This document shows, one piece after another, positions 1 to 5,716 of a stretch of 8,712 bases of DNA. Made by a program: the position numbers and the translations under genes. The notes beneath the pieces were generated by a model that did not search any database, was not told the origin of the DNA, and saw nothing but the letters and a program-made list of their open reading frames with translations. Source of the stretch: Flavobacteriales bacterium (GTDB lineage: Bacteria; Bacteroidota; Bacteroidia; Flavobacteriales_F; PHOS-HE28). Each line of letters starts with the position of its first letter. The stretch's first letter is position 1. The stretch spans positions 1 through 8,712 of the forward strand of contig JADZGG010000398.1 of assembly GCA_020854015.1 (NCBI GenBank), in the 5' to 3' direction.

Positions 1-320
1 CAGTGGACCTGACCCTTTCAAGCACGCTCACCTACGGCACAGCGGCCCGCAAGGACGTGAGCGGTGTACAGGTGATGTGGGCGGGCAATGTGGTCTTCGA
101 TACCGAACTGAAGTACACCGGCAGCAACAACGACCGGGACCCGATCCTCTCGCGCATCGGTGGTGTTGTGCCTACCGCCACGCTGGCCGGCTACTTCGTG
201 GAGGACGTGAACCTCAGCGGCATCGTTCAGTACACCGGTGGAGGCAATGACCGTGATCCGATCCTGGTGAACATCGGCGGGGTGGTGCCCACGGCCATCC
301 GCACCCAGCAGCTGCCTTGA
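1..320 (+). CDS. C-terminal fragment of a surface/secreted repeat protein (5' truncated)
   Basis: The frame is open from the left window edge (first full codon at 3) to TGA at 318-320. The GTG at 3 is only the first possible codon in view, and the true start lies outside. The visible 105 residues contain two copies of a unit reading YTGxxNDRDPILxxIGGVVPTA, at residues 38-59 and 77-98, exactly 39 residues apart. A DVNLSG segment (residues 68-73) sits just before the second copy and resembles the DxNxDG calcium-loop pattern of dockerin-like repeats, with Ser in place of the usual second Asp. The protein ends in QQLP. From memory, similar units ending near the C-terminus are frequent in large extracellular proteins of Bacteroidota. 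The role (adhesion, surface layer or C-terminal anchoring/sorting module) cannot be decided from this fragment. The gene is real with high confidence; the function is not known. Confidence 0.75.
   Translation, partial: VDLTLSSTLTYGTAARKDVSGVQVMWAGNVVFDTELKYTGSNNDRDPILSRIGGVVPTATLAGYFVEDVNLSGIVQYTGGGNDRDPILVNIGGVVPTAIRTQQLP
114..296 (+). repeat. Two-copy in-frame protein repeat, 117-bp period
   Basis: The copies start at 114 and 231 and share the peptide core YTG..NDRDPIL..IGGVVPTA. At DNA level they are similar but differ mainly at third codon positions (for example gaccgggacccg against gaccgtgatccg). This points to an old duplication under protein-level selection rather than a recent one. 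More copies may lie upstream of the window. Confidence 0.7.
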
Positions 321-389
321 CAGCGGCCCGTTGAAACTCGGCGGACGCCGGGTGTCCGTTCTGACCTCGGAACGCGGAATTTCGCGTCC

Positions 390-929
390 ATGAAACATGC
401 ATTCCTCGTGGCCCTTGTCCTGTCGCTCAGCGCCTGCGGCGGCGGAAGCACGGCGACGGACACCACCGCCGGCACGGACAGCACCACCACAGCTCCGGTA
501 CCCTCCACCAGTACGCCCGTGGACCTGGCCGCACACGATCTACCACTGATGCTGATGGCGCCGGACAAGCAACTGTTGGGTGGAGCTGAACCGCAGGTGG
601 TGTGGAAGGACGAGATCGGCCGCTTGGAGGTACGGGCCGGGGAGCACTTCGGGCTCACCATCGTGGAAGAGCCCGGGGACGTAGCCCGGAAGAAGGCTGA
701 CCTGGACCGCGACCTGCTGCGGAAGAACACCATCATCAAAGAGACACCGGAGCTGCTGGTGTACCGCAGTGAGTTCCCGGACGACCCTTCGCTCGTGTAC
801 ATCCACTACCTCCAAGTGCTGAAGGTCGGCGACCGCAGCTTCGTGGTGGAGGACATCCCGGAACTGCGCTTCAACGAGCAGGATGTGGAGCGCATGGCGG
901 CCTCCCTTTCCGCCAAGCAGCCGGCCTGA
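390..929 (+). CDS. Small lipoprotein of unknown function
   Basis: A 179-aa protein. The N-terminus is a lipoprotein signal: Lys at 2, a hydrophobic run at residues 4-13, and lipobox LSAC at 13-16 with Cys16 as the lipidated residue. A Gly/Ser/Thr-rich low-complexity tether follows (about residues 17-45), typical of lipoproteins that hold a folded domain away from the membrane. The remaining ~130 residues are a mixed alpha/beta soluble domain rich in Asp/Glu, with the segment LQVLKVGDRSFVVEDIP (about 141-157). I recognise no family. The gene overlaps the next start by one base (TGATG at 927-931), so it is probably translationally coupled to the DUF1684 gene and may act with it at the envelope. 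ATG at 390 is chosen because it places the signal peptide exactly at the N-terminus; there is no clear Shine-Dalgarno sequence, as is usual in Bacteroidota. Confidence 0.8.
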   Translation: MKHAFLVALVLSLSACGGGSTATDTTAGTDSTTTAPVPSTSTPVDLAAHDLPLMLMAPDKQLLGGAEPQVVWKDEIGRLEVRAGEHFGLTIVEEPGDVARKKADLDRDLLRKNTIIKETPELLVYRSEFPDDPSLVYIHYLQVLKVGDRSFVVEDIPELRFNEQDVERMAASLSAKQPA

Positions 930-1534
930 TGCGTTCTGCGCTGGCCCTCTTCCTGCTGGTGTGGGCGTGTGGTGCGCAGGCACAGGTCCCGGACCCGATC
1001 TGGCTGGACAGCTTGGAGGCTTATTGGGGCCGGATGAACACAGAGTACCGGGACTCCAGTACCACCCCGCTGCCGCCCGAGGCCCGGGCCCATTTCACCG
1101 AGTTGGAGCGTTTCGCGCCGGATGCCCGCTTCCGGGTCATGGCCACCTTCAAGGCCAAGCTGGGCAAGGAGTTCCAGATGCGCACCACCACCGACCGTCT
1201 GCCCACCTACCAGCCTGTGGGCACCTTGGAGTTCCGGTTGGAGGGCAAGAAGCAGCGGCTTACGCTGTACCGCAGTCCCCAGTTGAGCGCGAAACCGGAG
1301 TACGCCAACTACCTCTTCGTGCCCTTCACCGACCTCACCAACGGGGAGGCTACCTACGGCGGGGGCCGCTATCTGGACCTGACCGGCCCGCTGGGCCCAA
1401 CGGTGGAACTGGACTTCAACAAGGCCTACAATCCCTACTGCGCATACGGGGGGAAGTATTCCTGCCCCATCCCACCCGCGGAGAACCACTTGCGGGTGCT
1501 GGTAACGGCCGGGGTGAAGGCCTTCGCACATTGA
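929..1534 (+). CDS. Secreted DUF1684 family protein
   Basis: A 201-aa protein with an N-terminal signal peptide (hydrophobic residues 4-14, likely signal peptidase I cleavage after AQA at 16-18). Cys14 is not in a good lipobox because Trp sits at -2. The body matches the DUF1684 family as I know it: the segment LFVPFTDLTNGEATYGGGRY (129-148) followed by LDFNKAYNPYC (161-171) and YSCPIPPAENHL (177-188). Cys171 and Cys179 could pair or bind metal. DUF1684 proteins of about 200 residues occur widely in Bacteroidota and other bacteria and have no established biochemical function that I can name. Start ATG 929 overlaps the stop of the upstream lipoprotein gene by one base, arguing for co-translation. 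Family assignment is from motif recognition, without a database search. Confidence 0.85.
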   Translation: MRSALALFLLVWACGAQAQVPDPIWLDSLEAYWGRMNTEYRDSSTTPLPPEARAHFTELERFAPDARFRVMATFKAKLGKEFQMRTTTDRLPTYQPVGTLEFRLEGKKQRLTLYRSPQLSAKPEYANYLFVPFTDLTNGEATYGGGRYLDLTGPLGPTVELDFNKAYNPYCAYGGKYSCPIPPAENHLRVLVTAGVKAFAH

Positions 1535-1630
1535 CCGGGGCTGTTCCGGGGCTGCCTGGCGCTGGTGCAACCTCTGACGCTCAGATGCGTAGACCGGTCC
1601 ACGGACAGCGGAAAACCCTATTTCAGTGCT

Positions 1631-1638
1631 TATCATTG
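1631..1638 (+). promoter_or_regulatory. Candidate Bacteroidota -7 promoter box
   Basis: TATCATTG differs at one position from the Bacteroidota consensus TAnnTTTG and lies 18 bp before the ATG at 1657. That spacing would give a short leader. I see no TTTG -33 element at the right distance, so this stays tentative. Confidence 0.3.
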
Positions 1639-1656
1639 CGCCTTAGACCGAACACG

Positions 1657-2445
1657 ATGCGCCACCTTACACTCCCCTTGGCTTTCCTTCTCAGCCTCTA
1701 CACCATGGCTGGGGTGATCGTGCTGGAAGGCAACTACCAGGGCAAGAACCTCTTCGTGCAGAACCCCTTCTCTGAAGCCGGGGTCGGTTTTTGCGTCTTT
1801 GAGGTCACCGTGAACGACCAGATCGCCACGGACGAGATAAACTCCAGCGCTTTTGAGGTCGACCTGGGCAATTTCGGCCTGAAGATCGGCGCACCGGTGG
1901 TGGTGAAGATCAAACACAAGGACGGTTGCACGCCTGTGGTGCTGAATGCTGAAGTGCTGCGTCCCAAGAGCACCTTCGACATCGTGAAGCAGGAAGTGAA
2001 GGCCGGCGGCACCTACACATGGGTATCCACCAATGAGACCGGTGAGCTGCCGTTCGTTGTGGAACAGAAGCGTTGGAACAAGTGGGTGAAGGTGGGTGAA
2101 GTGATGGGCGTCGGTACTCCCGGTGAGCACACCTACGAGTTCAAAGTGACCCCCCACAGCGGCGAGAACACCTACCGCGTACGTCAGAGCGACCTCACCA
2201 AGCGTTCCCGCATGGGCCAGAACGTGACCTATACGGATGCTTCGGTAGCGGCCGTCACCTGGGGCCCTACCAAGCCCAAGGACATCATCACCTTCAGCGC
2301 CGCGACGTTGTACGAGATCTACGACCAGTACGGCAACATCGTGAAGCGTGGCTACGCCAACACGGTGGATGTGGTGAACCTGAAGAAGGACCTCTACTAC
2401 CTCAACTACGACAACAAGACCGGCGAGACCTTCATCAAGAAGTGA
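1657..2445 (+). CDS. Secreted conserved protein with T9SS-like C-terminal domain
   Basis: A 262-aa protein. The reading frame is open much further upstream (to 883), but that part overlaps the DUF1684 gene in another frame. ATG 1657 is preferred because it begins a signal peptide (MRHLTLPLAFLLSLYTMAG) and has a -7-like box upstream. The mature part starts with LEGNYQGKNLFVQNPF, a motif I associate with a conserved Flavobacteriales family of unknown function. An immunoglobulin/fibronectin-like beta region follows (about residues 115-200, with WNKWVKVGEV and a SGENTYRVRQ strand). The last ~50 residues (YEIYDQYGNIVKRG, then VDVVNLKKDLYYLNYDN and a basic end) have the layout of T9SS sorting domains: beta-strands, an LxxG-like turn and a short basic tail. 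Likely exported to the surface or medium through the outer-membrane type IX secretion system. It appears monocistronic, as it is followed by a terminator. Confidence 0.8.
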   Translation: MRHLTLPLAFLLSLYTMAGVIVLEGNYQGKNLFVQNPFSEAGVGFCVFEVTVNDQIATDEINSSAFEVDLGNFGLKIGAPVVVKIKHKDGCTPVVLNAEVLRPKSTFDIVKQEVKAGGTYTWVSTNETGELPFVVEQKRWNKWVKVGEVMGVGTPGEHTYEFKVTPHSGENTYRVRQSDLTKRSRMGQNVTYTDASVAAVTWGPTKPKDIITFSAATLYEIYDQYGNIVKRGYANTVDVVNLKKDLYYLNYDNKTGETFIKK

Positions 2446-2463
2446 TCGATCGTTCCTCCACTT

Positions 2464-2494
2464 GAAAGCCTCCCGGAAATGGGGGGCTTTCTTC
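2464..2494 (+). terminator. Rho-independent-type terminator hairpin
   Basis: An 11-bp stem pairs 2464-2474 with 2481-2491, with one T-G wobble (2471/2484). The loop GGAAAT is 6 nt and the T-rich tail TTCGTT starts just past the stem. It lies 19 bp after the stop of the secreted 262-aa protein gene, so it ends that transcript. Confidence 0.8.
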
Positions 2495-2560
2495 GTTCAG
2501 GGCTCTGCGCTTCTCAAGGCTTCGGCACGACAAGCTCATCGCGAGACATTGTTGCACGGT

Positions 2561-2590
2561 GTTCCTTTGCGTCTCCGCGCCTCTGCGGCA
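2561..2590 (+). repeat. GCG-periodic intergenic motif, possible member of a dispersed repeat family
   Basis: Three near-copies of an 8-9 nt unit lie head to tail: CCTTTGCGT (2564-2572), CTCCGCGC (2573-2580) and CTCTGCGG (2581-2588). The sequence resembles a dispersed intergenic element I recall from Bacteroidota and other environmental bacteria, of the form CTTTGCGTCTCTGCGCCTCTGCG. It occupies the gap between the terminator and the epimerase gene. Only one copy is visible in this window, so dispersal is not shown here. Confidence 0.4.
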
Positions 2591-2605
2591 TCCCATCCCA
2601 TATCC

Positions 2606-3010
2606 ATGATCCGCATTGAACACCTCGGCATTGCCGTGAAGGACCTGAGCGCCGCTGAAGACGTCTACACCAAGTTGCTGGGCGTGGCCCCCTACAAGCG
2701 GGAGGCGGTGGAGAGCGAAGGCGTGATCACCAGCTTCTTCCAGGTAGGCCACAACAAGATCGAGCTGTTGGAAAGCACCCGTCCGGACGGGCCCATTGCC
2801 AAGGCCATCGACAAGCGCGGTGAAGGCATCCACCACGTGGCCTTCGAAGTGGCGGACATCCGGGCCGAGATGGCGCGGTTGAAGGCCGAAGGCTTCACCC
2901 TGCTGAGCGAAGAGCCCAAGCGCGGCGCCGACAACAAGCTGGTGTGCTTCGTACACCCCAAGAGCGCCAACGGCGTGCTCGTAGAGCTGACGCAGGATGC
3001 GGGTTTCTGA
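2606..3010 (+). CDS. mce: Methylmalonyl-CoA epimerase
   Basis: A 134-aa protein of the vicinal oxygen chelate (VOC) superfamily, interconverting (R)- and (S)-methylmalonyl-CoA. It links propionyl-CoA and succinyl-CoA metabolism together with methylmalonyl-CoA mutase. Two VOC half-modules are visible. The first begins IEHLGIAVKDL (His6, expected metal ligand) and contains FFQVGHNKIELLE (44-56). The second begins GIHHVAFEV (His76/77, ligand) and ends GVLVELTQ (Glu127, ligand and catalytic site region). The length and the PDGPIAKAIDKRGEGIHHVA stretch are typical of bacterial epimerases. The frame is open upstream to 2462, but ATG 2606 is the correct start: the conserved family begins with MIRIEHLGIAV, and the upstream codons cross the terminator and the repeat motif. 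No mutase or carboxylase gene is adjacent. Cytoplasmic. Confidence 0.95.
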   Translation: MIRIEHLGIAVKDLSAAEDVYTKLLGVAPYKREAVESEGVITSFFQVGHNKIELLESTRPDGPIAKAIDKRGEGIHHVAFEVADIRAEMARLKAEGFTLLSEEPKRGADNKLVCFVHPKSANGVLVELTQDAGF

Positions 3011-3059
3011 CAGGCATCTGCGCGGACGGCTGAACGTCTTATGATCAGAAGGAAGCCCT

Positions 3060-4226
3060 ATGAACATTGGCATGCACGGAACCGGGTCGATAACATTACT
3101 CGCCTTCGGTCTTTTCTGGAGCGCAGGCGAAGCGTCCGGCCAGTGCACGCTCTATATCTCCGATGAGATGCCCGGCGTGTGCAGTGGCATGTTGTACTTG
3201 GGTGGGTGCTCAGGTACTTGGCCGGATAGTGTGGTCTGGTCCAACGGTGATGTAGGGGTCTGCCAAGGGCCACCCGGGGTATATACGTATCAAGCGTGGT
3301 TGAACGGAGCGGTGATGCAAGCAGGCAATGGATCGATCAATTCCGTCGAGTGGGAATTGGATCTTCAATTCGCGGGGCTCTCCCAGAACTTCGTGTACGG
3401 GATGGTCGCGGGCCTCGACATCCAGTCTTGTAGCTTCTCCGGCACGATCGGCCCCTGTTGTGTTCCTCAGACGGACACGGAAGTGTATCTGGTGCAGGAC
3501 AGCGTGAACCTGATCCAGGACCCGTGCATCGGTTGTCATGACCATTGGTGTGCTCCCGGCTCTTTGGCCTTTTTTCCGATCCCCTGCGGACACACCTATT
3601 GGGTGCGCTTGGTGGATTCCGCCTGTGTTGGTCAAGTGGATTTCACGCAACAGTCCTTCATCGCCCACAACAACGCCAACCTGATCCTGGACACAGCGGT
3701 CACCGGTTCGGTGCCGGGCTTCAACACAGGTAGTGTCGAGCTTATCGAAGCTGTTCCTGACACCACAGAGCTTTACCCGATCTACGGTCCGGTGACCGGA
3801 ACAGCGGTGCTCTACGAAGGATTGAACGGTTCCAGCATTGTTGCTCAGTATTCCGGGGTCACGGATGCCATTTGGACCGGACTGGACACGGGCTACTACC
3901 GGGTGTGTTTCGCACCGGACAGCGGCTGCCAGGTGATCTGCGACACGCTCTATGTGCCTGCCGTGCCGGGCAACGGGGTAGACGAGTCCGCGAACATGGA
4001 CGCGCTTTCGCTGGTGCCGACCGCCACCACAGGCATGCTTACCCTCCGTTCGCGGAACGGTTCAGCGTTCGCTGACATCACCATAACCGATGCGTTGGGG
4101 CGCGAGGTGATGCGCATGCGGATCGCTCCCGGTCCGTTCTCAGTTGCGCAGCTTCCACGCGGTGCTTATGTGTTGAACGCCGTGCAAGGGAGTGAGCGGT
4201 TGCGGGTCCGGTTCCTGAAAGAGTGA
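3060..4226 (+). CDS. Cys-rich secreted protein with T9SS type A sorting domain
   Basis: A 388-aa protein. The N-terminal signal peptide spans about residues 1-27 (hydrophobic TGSITLLAFGLFW, cleavage likely near EASG/QC). ATG 3060 has a purine-rich AGAAGGAAG upstream, unusual here; ATG 3072 (Met5) is a possible alternative. About 15 cysteines sit in residues 28-300, many as CC, CxxC or isolated pairs, which suggests disulphide-stabilised beta domains outside the cell. Segments such as VVWSNGD with a later PPGVYTYQAW, and WTGLDTGYYRVCFAPDSGC, recall SprB/PKD-like repeat strands of gliding-motility and adhesion proteins, but the match is loose. The C-terminal ~75 residues fit the T9SS type A domain: PTATTGMLTLRS, ITDALGREVMRM, LPRGAYVL and a basic FLKE end. 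The canonical PNP is replaced by VPT. Codon use is less GC-biased than in the neighbours. Ligand or enzymatic role unknown. Confidence 0.85.
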   Translation: MNIGMHGTGSITLLAFGLFWSAGEASGQCTLYISDEMPGVCSGMLYLGGCSGTWPDSVVWSNGDVGVCQGPPGVYTYQAWLNGAVMQAGNGSINSVEWELDLQFAGLSQNFVYGMVAGLDIQSCSFSGTIGPCCVPQTDTEVYLVQDSVNLIQDPCIGCHDHWCAPGSLAFFPIPCGHTYWVRLVDSACVGQVDFTQQSFIAHNNANLILDTAVTGSVPGFNTGSVELIEAVPDTTELYPIYGPVTGTAVLYEGLNGSSIVAQYSGVTDAIWTGLDTGYYRVCFAPDSGCQVICDTLYVPAVPGNGVDESANMDALSLVPTATTGMLTLRSRNGSAFADITITDALGREVMRMRIAPGPFSVAQLPRGAYVLNAVQGSERLRVRFLKE

Positions 4227-4238
4227 TCTATCTCTCCT

Positions 4239-4586
4239 ATGCGCACTGCCATGGCCACCCGAAAAGACACCGCCGCCTTCATCCTCGAGCAGCTGGGCCT
4301 GCCCGACCGGTTCAGCGTGAAGCCCATGTTCGGGGAATTCGCCCTGTATGCCGACGGCAAGCCGGTGGCCTTCATCTGCGACGACCAGCTTTTCGTGAAG
4401 ATCATGCCGGAGAGCGCTACGCTGGAGGGGCGTTGCGAACGGGCACCGGCCTATCCGGGCTCCAAGGACTACTACCTGGTCCCGGAGGATGTGATCGCGG
4501 CGGAGCGCACGCTGGCCGGCCTGTTGCTGCGGATCGGAGAGGCCTTGCCTTTGCCCAAGGCGAAGCGGCCCAAGAAGAAAGGTTGA
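4239..4586 (+). CDS. TfoX/Sxy N-terminal domain protein
   Basis: A 115-aa single-domain protein. Residues ~12-105 match the TfoX_N domain: RFSVKPMFGEFALYADGKPV (24-43), then FICDDQLFVKI (45-55), a YPGSKDYYLVPED stretch (72-84) and a final helix, followed by a Lys/Pro-rich tail. Full-length TfoX/Sxy of gamma-proteobacteria is about 200 residues and promotes natural competence with CRP. Single-domain versions like this are common in Bacteroidota and their role is not established, so the competence link should not be carried over. Start ATG 4239 lies 12 bp after the upstream stop; ATG 4251 (Met5, MATRKD) is an equally plausible start. The gene converges with the HAD gene, leaving only 6 bp between stops. 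Confidence 0.85.
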   Translation: MRTAMATRKDTAAFILEQLGLPDRFSVKPMFGEFALYADGKPVAFICDDQLFVKIMPESATLEGRCERAPAYPGSKDYYLVPEDVIAAERTLAGLLLRIGEALPLPKAKRPKKKG

Positions 4587-4594
4587 GCCTTCTT
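4575..4594. terminator. Weak candidate bidirectional terminator between convergent genes
   Basis: AAGAAAGG (4575-4582) can pair with CCTTCTT (4588-4594) with one bulged A, around a TTGAG loop. The hairpin is A-rich on the left and T-rich on the right, and overlaps both stop codons of the converging TfoX and HAD genes. The stem is AT-heavy, so confidence is low. Confidence 0.25.
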
Positions 4595-5231
4595 AACCCA
4601 GCAGCCCCAGTCGGTCCACCAGCCCTAGCACATCCTCGTGCGCCAATTCGAGGTGCTCGGCGTGCAGGCCAGCATGACGGGCACCCACCACGTGCTGGAT
4701 GCTGTCGTCGATGAAGAGGGTGCGTTCGGGTTCAGTGCCGTGACGGGCGAGCGCGAAGTGGAAGGCCTCGGCGTCGGGTTTCCGCAGGCCAATGGCACAG
4801 CTGTAATAGGCGCCTTCGAATAGCGTCTTGAAGTCCGGTATGCCGTTCTCCTGTGCGATGATGGCGTGGAAGGCGGGCACGTGGATGGCGTTGGTGTTGC
4901 TGAGCAGCAGCAGGCGGTACCGCTGACCCAGGGCCTTCACCAGTTCGATGCGGGCGGGCGGGATGGAGCCGAGCATGGCGTTCCAGCAGGCGTCGATCTC
5001 GCGGTCGGTGAGGTCGGGCCGAAAGAGCTCCCGCACACCGTCTCGGAATTCCGCAGGGCTGAGGGCGCCCACTTCAAAGCGGTCGAAGAGGGGCGTCTGC
5101 TTCGCCTTGCTGAACTGCGCCTCAAAGTCGTCGAAGCCCAGGGCATGGAAAGCGCGGGCCGTGCGCTGGTAGTCCACGTCGATGAGCACGCCGCCCAGAT
5201 CGAGCAAAAGGGTGTCGATGGTCTTGTTCAC
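4593..5231 (-). CDS. HAD-superfamily phosphatase, subfamily IA (YihX-like)
   Basis: A 212-aa cytoplasmic hydrolase of the haloacid dehalogenase superfamily. Motif I is LLLDLGGVLID with nucleophile Asp11; the usual second Asp (DxD) is Gly13. Motif II is LLLLSNTN (Ser111), motif III is LRKP (Lys151), and motif IV is FIDDS (Asp175/Asp176). A helical cap domain lies at about residues 18-95, as in subfamily IA. The DLG motif, SNTN and RKP combination match E. coli YihX, a sugar-1-phosphate phosphatase that also has Gly in place of the second Asp, so the loss is a subfamily trait rather than decay. The actual substrate cannot be read from sequence. The start is GTG at 5229-5231, with a TAGTTTCG box 6 bp upstream. 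No ATG fits better without losing motif I. It converges with the TfoX gene and diverges from tRNA-Ile. Confidence 0.88.
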   Translation of the reverse strand: MNKTIDTLLLDLGGVLIDVDYQRTARAFHALGFDDFEAQFSKAKQTPLFDRFEVGALSPAEFRDGVRELFRPDLTDREIDACWNAMLGSIPPARIELVKALGQRYRLLLLSNTNAIHVPAFHAIIAQENGIPDFKTLFEGAYYSCAIGLRKPDAEAFHFALARHGTEPERTLFIDDSIQHVVGARHAGLHAEHLELAHEDVLGLVDRLGLLG

Positions 5232-5237
5232 GGGCTG

Positions 5238-5245
5238 CGAAACTA
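5238..5245 (-). promoter_or_regulatory. Candidate -7 box for the HAD phosphatase gene
   Basis: On the minus strand the bases read TAGTTTCG, one mismatch from TAnnTTTG, six bases before the GTG start. Transcription would begin at or very near the start codon, giving a leaderless or nearly leaderless mRNA. No convincing -33 TTTG. Confidence 0.3.
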
Positions 5246-5255
5246 CCGTGCGGCC

Positions 5256-5263
5256 TACTTTTG
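5256..5263 (+). promoter_or_regulatory. Candidate -7 promoter box for tRNA-Ile
   Basis: TACTTTTG is a perfect match to the Bacteroidota -7 consensus TAnnTTTG and lies 28 bp before the first base of the tRNA, allowing a short 5' leader for RNase P. The -33 TTTG element is not evident. It sits 10 bp from the opposite-strand box for the HAD gene. Confidence 0.5.
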
Positions 5264-5291
5264 GCGCCGTTCGGTGCAGAACCGACAGACC

Positions 5292-5364
5292 GGGCCTATA
5301 GCTCAGCGGTCAGAGCAGGGGACTCATAATCCCTTGGTCGCAGGTTCAAATCCTGCTGGGCCCA
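5292..5364 (+). tRNA. tRNA-Ile2 (anticodon CAT, lysidine type)
   Basis: A full cloverleaf is present. The acceptor stem GGGCCTA pairs with TGGGCCC (5357-5363), with one G-T wobble; the discriminator is A5364. The D arm is GCTC/GAGC, the anticodon stem is GGGGA/TCCCT, and the loop CTCATAA places anticodon CAT at 5325-5327. The T arm is GCAGG-TTCAAAT-CCTGC. CAT could mean Met or Ile. The core AGAGCAGG.GACTCATAATC.CTTGGTCGC closely follows E. coli tRNA-Ile2, whose C34 is converted to lysidine by TilS to read AUA. This is neither an initiator (no three-GC anticodon stem pattern) nor a typical elongator Met tRNA. The 3' CCA is not encoded (ACGG follows), so it must be added by a CCA-adding enzyme. 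Confidence 0.93.
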
Positions 5365-5370
5365 CGGATT

Positions 5371-5405
5371 CAGGAGGCAGGAGCAGGGGCAGGTGGCAGG
5401 AGTGG
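5371..5405 (+). repeat. G-rich GGCAGG short repeats downstream of the tRNA
   Basis: GGCAGGAG occurs at 5376-5383 and again at 5395-5402, with GGGGCAGG between them. The run holds at least six GG pairs in about 30 nt, a potential two-tier G-quadruplex. It fills the 49-bp gap between tRNA-Ile and the convergent reading frame. Confidence 0.45.
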
Positions 5406-5414
5406 CCTCTTGTT
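5397..5414 (+). terminator. Weak hairpin, possible tRNA terminator
   Basis: CAGGAG (5397-5402) can pair with CTCTTG (5407-5412) with one wobble and a TGGC loop, followed by TTC. It is the only hairpin I find between the tRNA and the end of the convergent frame. Short stem and poor T-tract. Confidence 0.2.
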
Positions 5415-5716
5415 CAGTATGGGTTCACGGCGAAGACCTTCATGTGCAGGTCATCCAGCAGGAAGGTGGCGTCGTGGTACTGGTTCCAGAGGTAGAACTT
5501 CAGCTTGTCACCCGGTTCCAGCGGCGGCACGGGGATGCGGTATTCGATGTGCTCCCACACGCCATCCTTTAGCCCCGGCATCGGGTTCATGTGGAAGGGG
5601 TCGTAGAAGCTGAAGGAACCGTCCGAATGTTCCACGCTGGTGACGCCTTGTGCGCCGTGTGAATCGCCGGCCTTCGTTTCGTAACGCTCCATGCTGAACT
5701 CCAGGTAGAGCCAGCG
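5414..5716 (-). pseudogene. C-terminal continuation of the membrane protein beyond an in-frame TGA
   Basis: After the TGA at 5717-5719 the same frame stays open for 100 further codons to TGA at 5414-5416. It begins RWLYLEFSMERYETKAG and continues with acidic and aromatic-rich beta-strand patterns (FSFYDPFHM, WEHIEYRIPVPPLEPGDKLK, LDDLHMKVFAVNPY). This resembles a beta-sandwich, carbohydrate-binding-like tail. The text reads smoothly across the stop, so it is most likely part of the same protein as the upstream segment, broken by a nonsense change or sequencing error. An internal ATG at 5692 would allow a separate 92-aa product, but I see no promoter or ribosome-binding signal for it. It could be a separate small gene; I think that unlikely. 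Confidence 0.6.

Noticed and set aside
341..362. Hairpin CGGACG/TGTCCG with TTCT tail after the first gene
   Set aside because: The stem is only 6-7 bp with wobbles and the T-run is very short; it is too weak to call as a terminator, though it is the only candidate in that gap.
883..1656. Upstream extension of the 262-aa secreted protein frame to 883
   Set aside because: It overlaps the DUF1684 gene and the end of the lipoprotein gene in a different frame, is Pro/Gly/Arg-rich as expected for an antisense or out-of-frame shadow, and would bury the signal peptide inside the protein.
1535..1656. Small gene or RNA in the gap after DUF1684
   Set aside because: No frame with a plausible start and protein-like composition, and no strong hairpin; only the candidate -7 box near the end stands out.
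2462..2605. N-terminal extension of the epimerase frame
   Set aside because: It starts inside a strong terminator hairpin and runs through the repeat motif; the conserved epimerase N-terminus begins at 2606.
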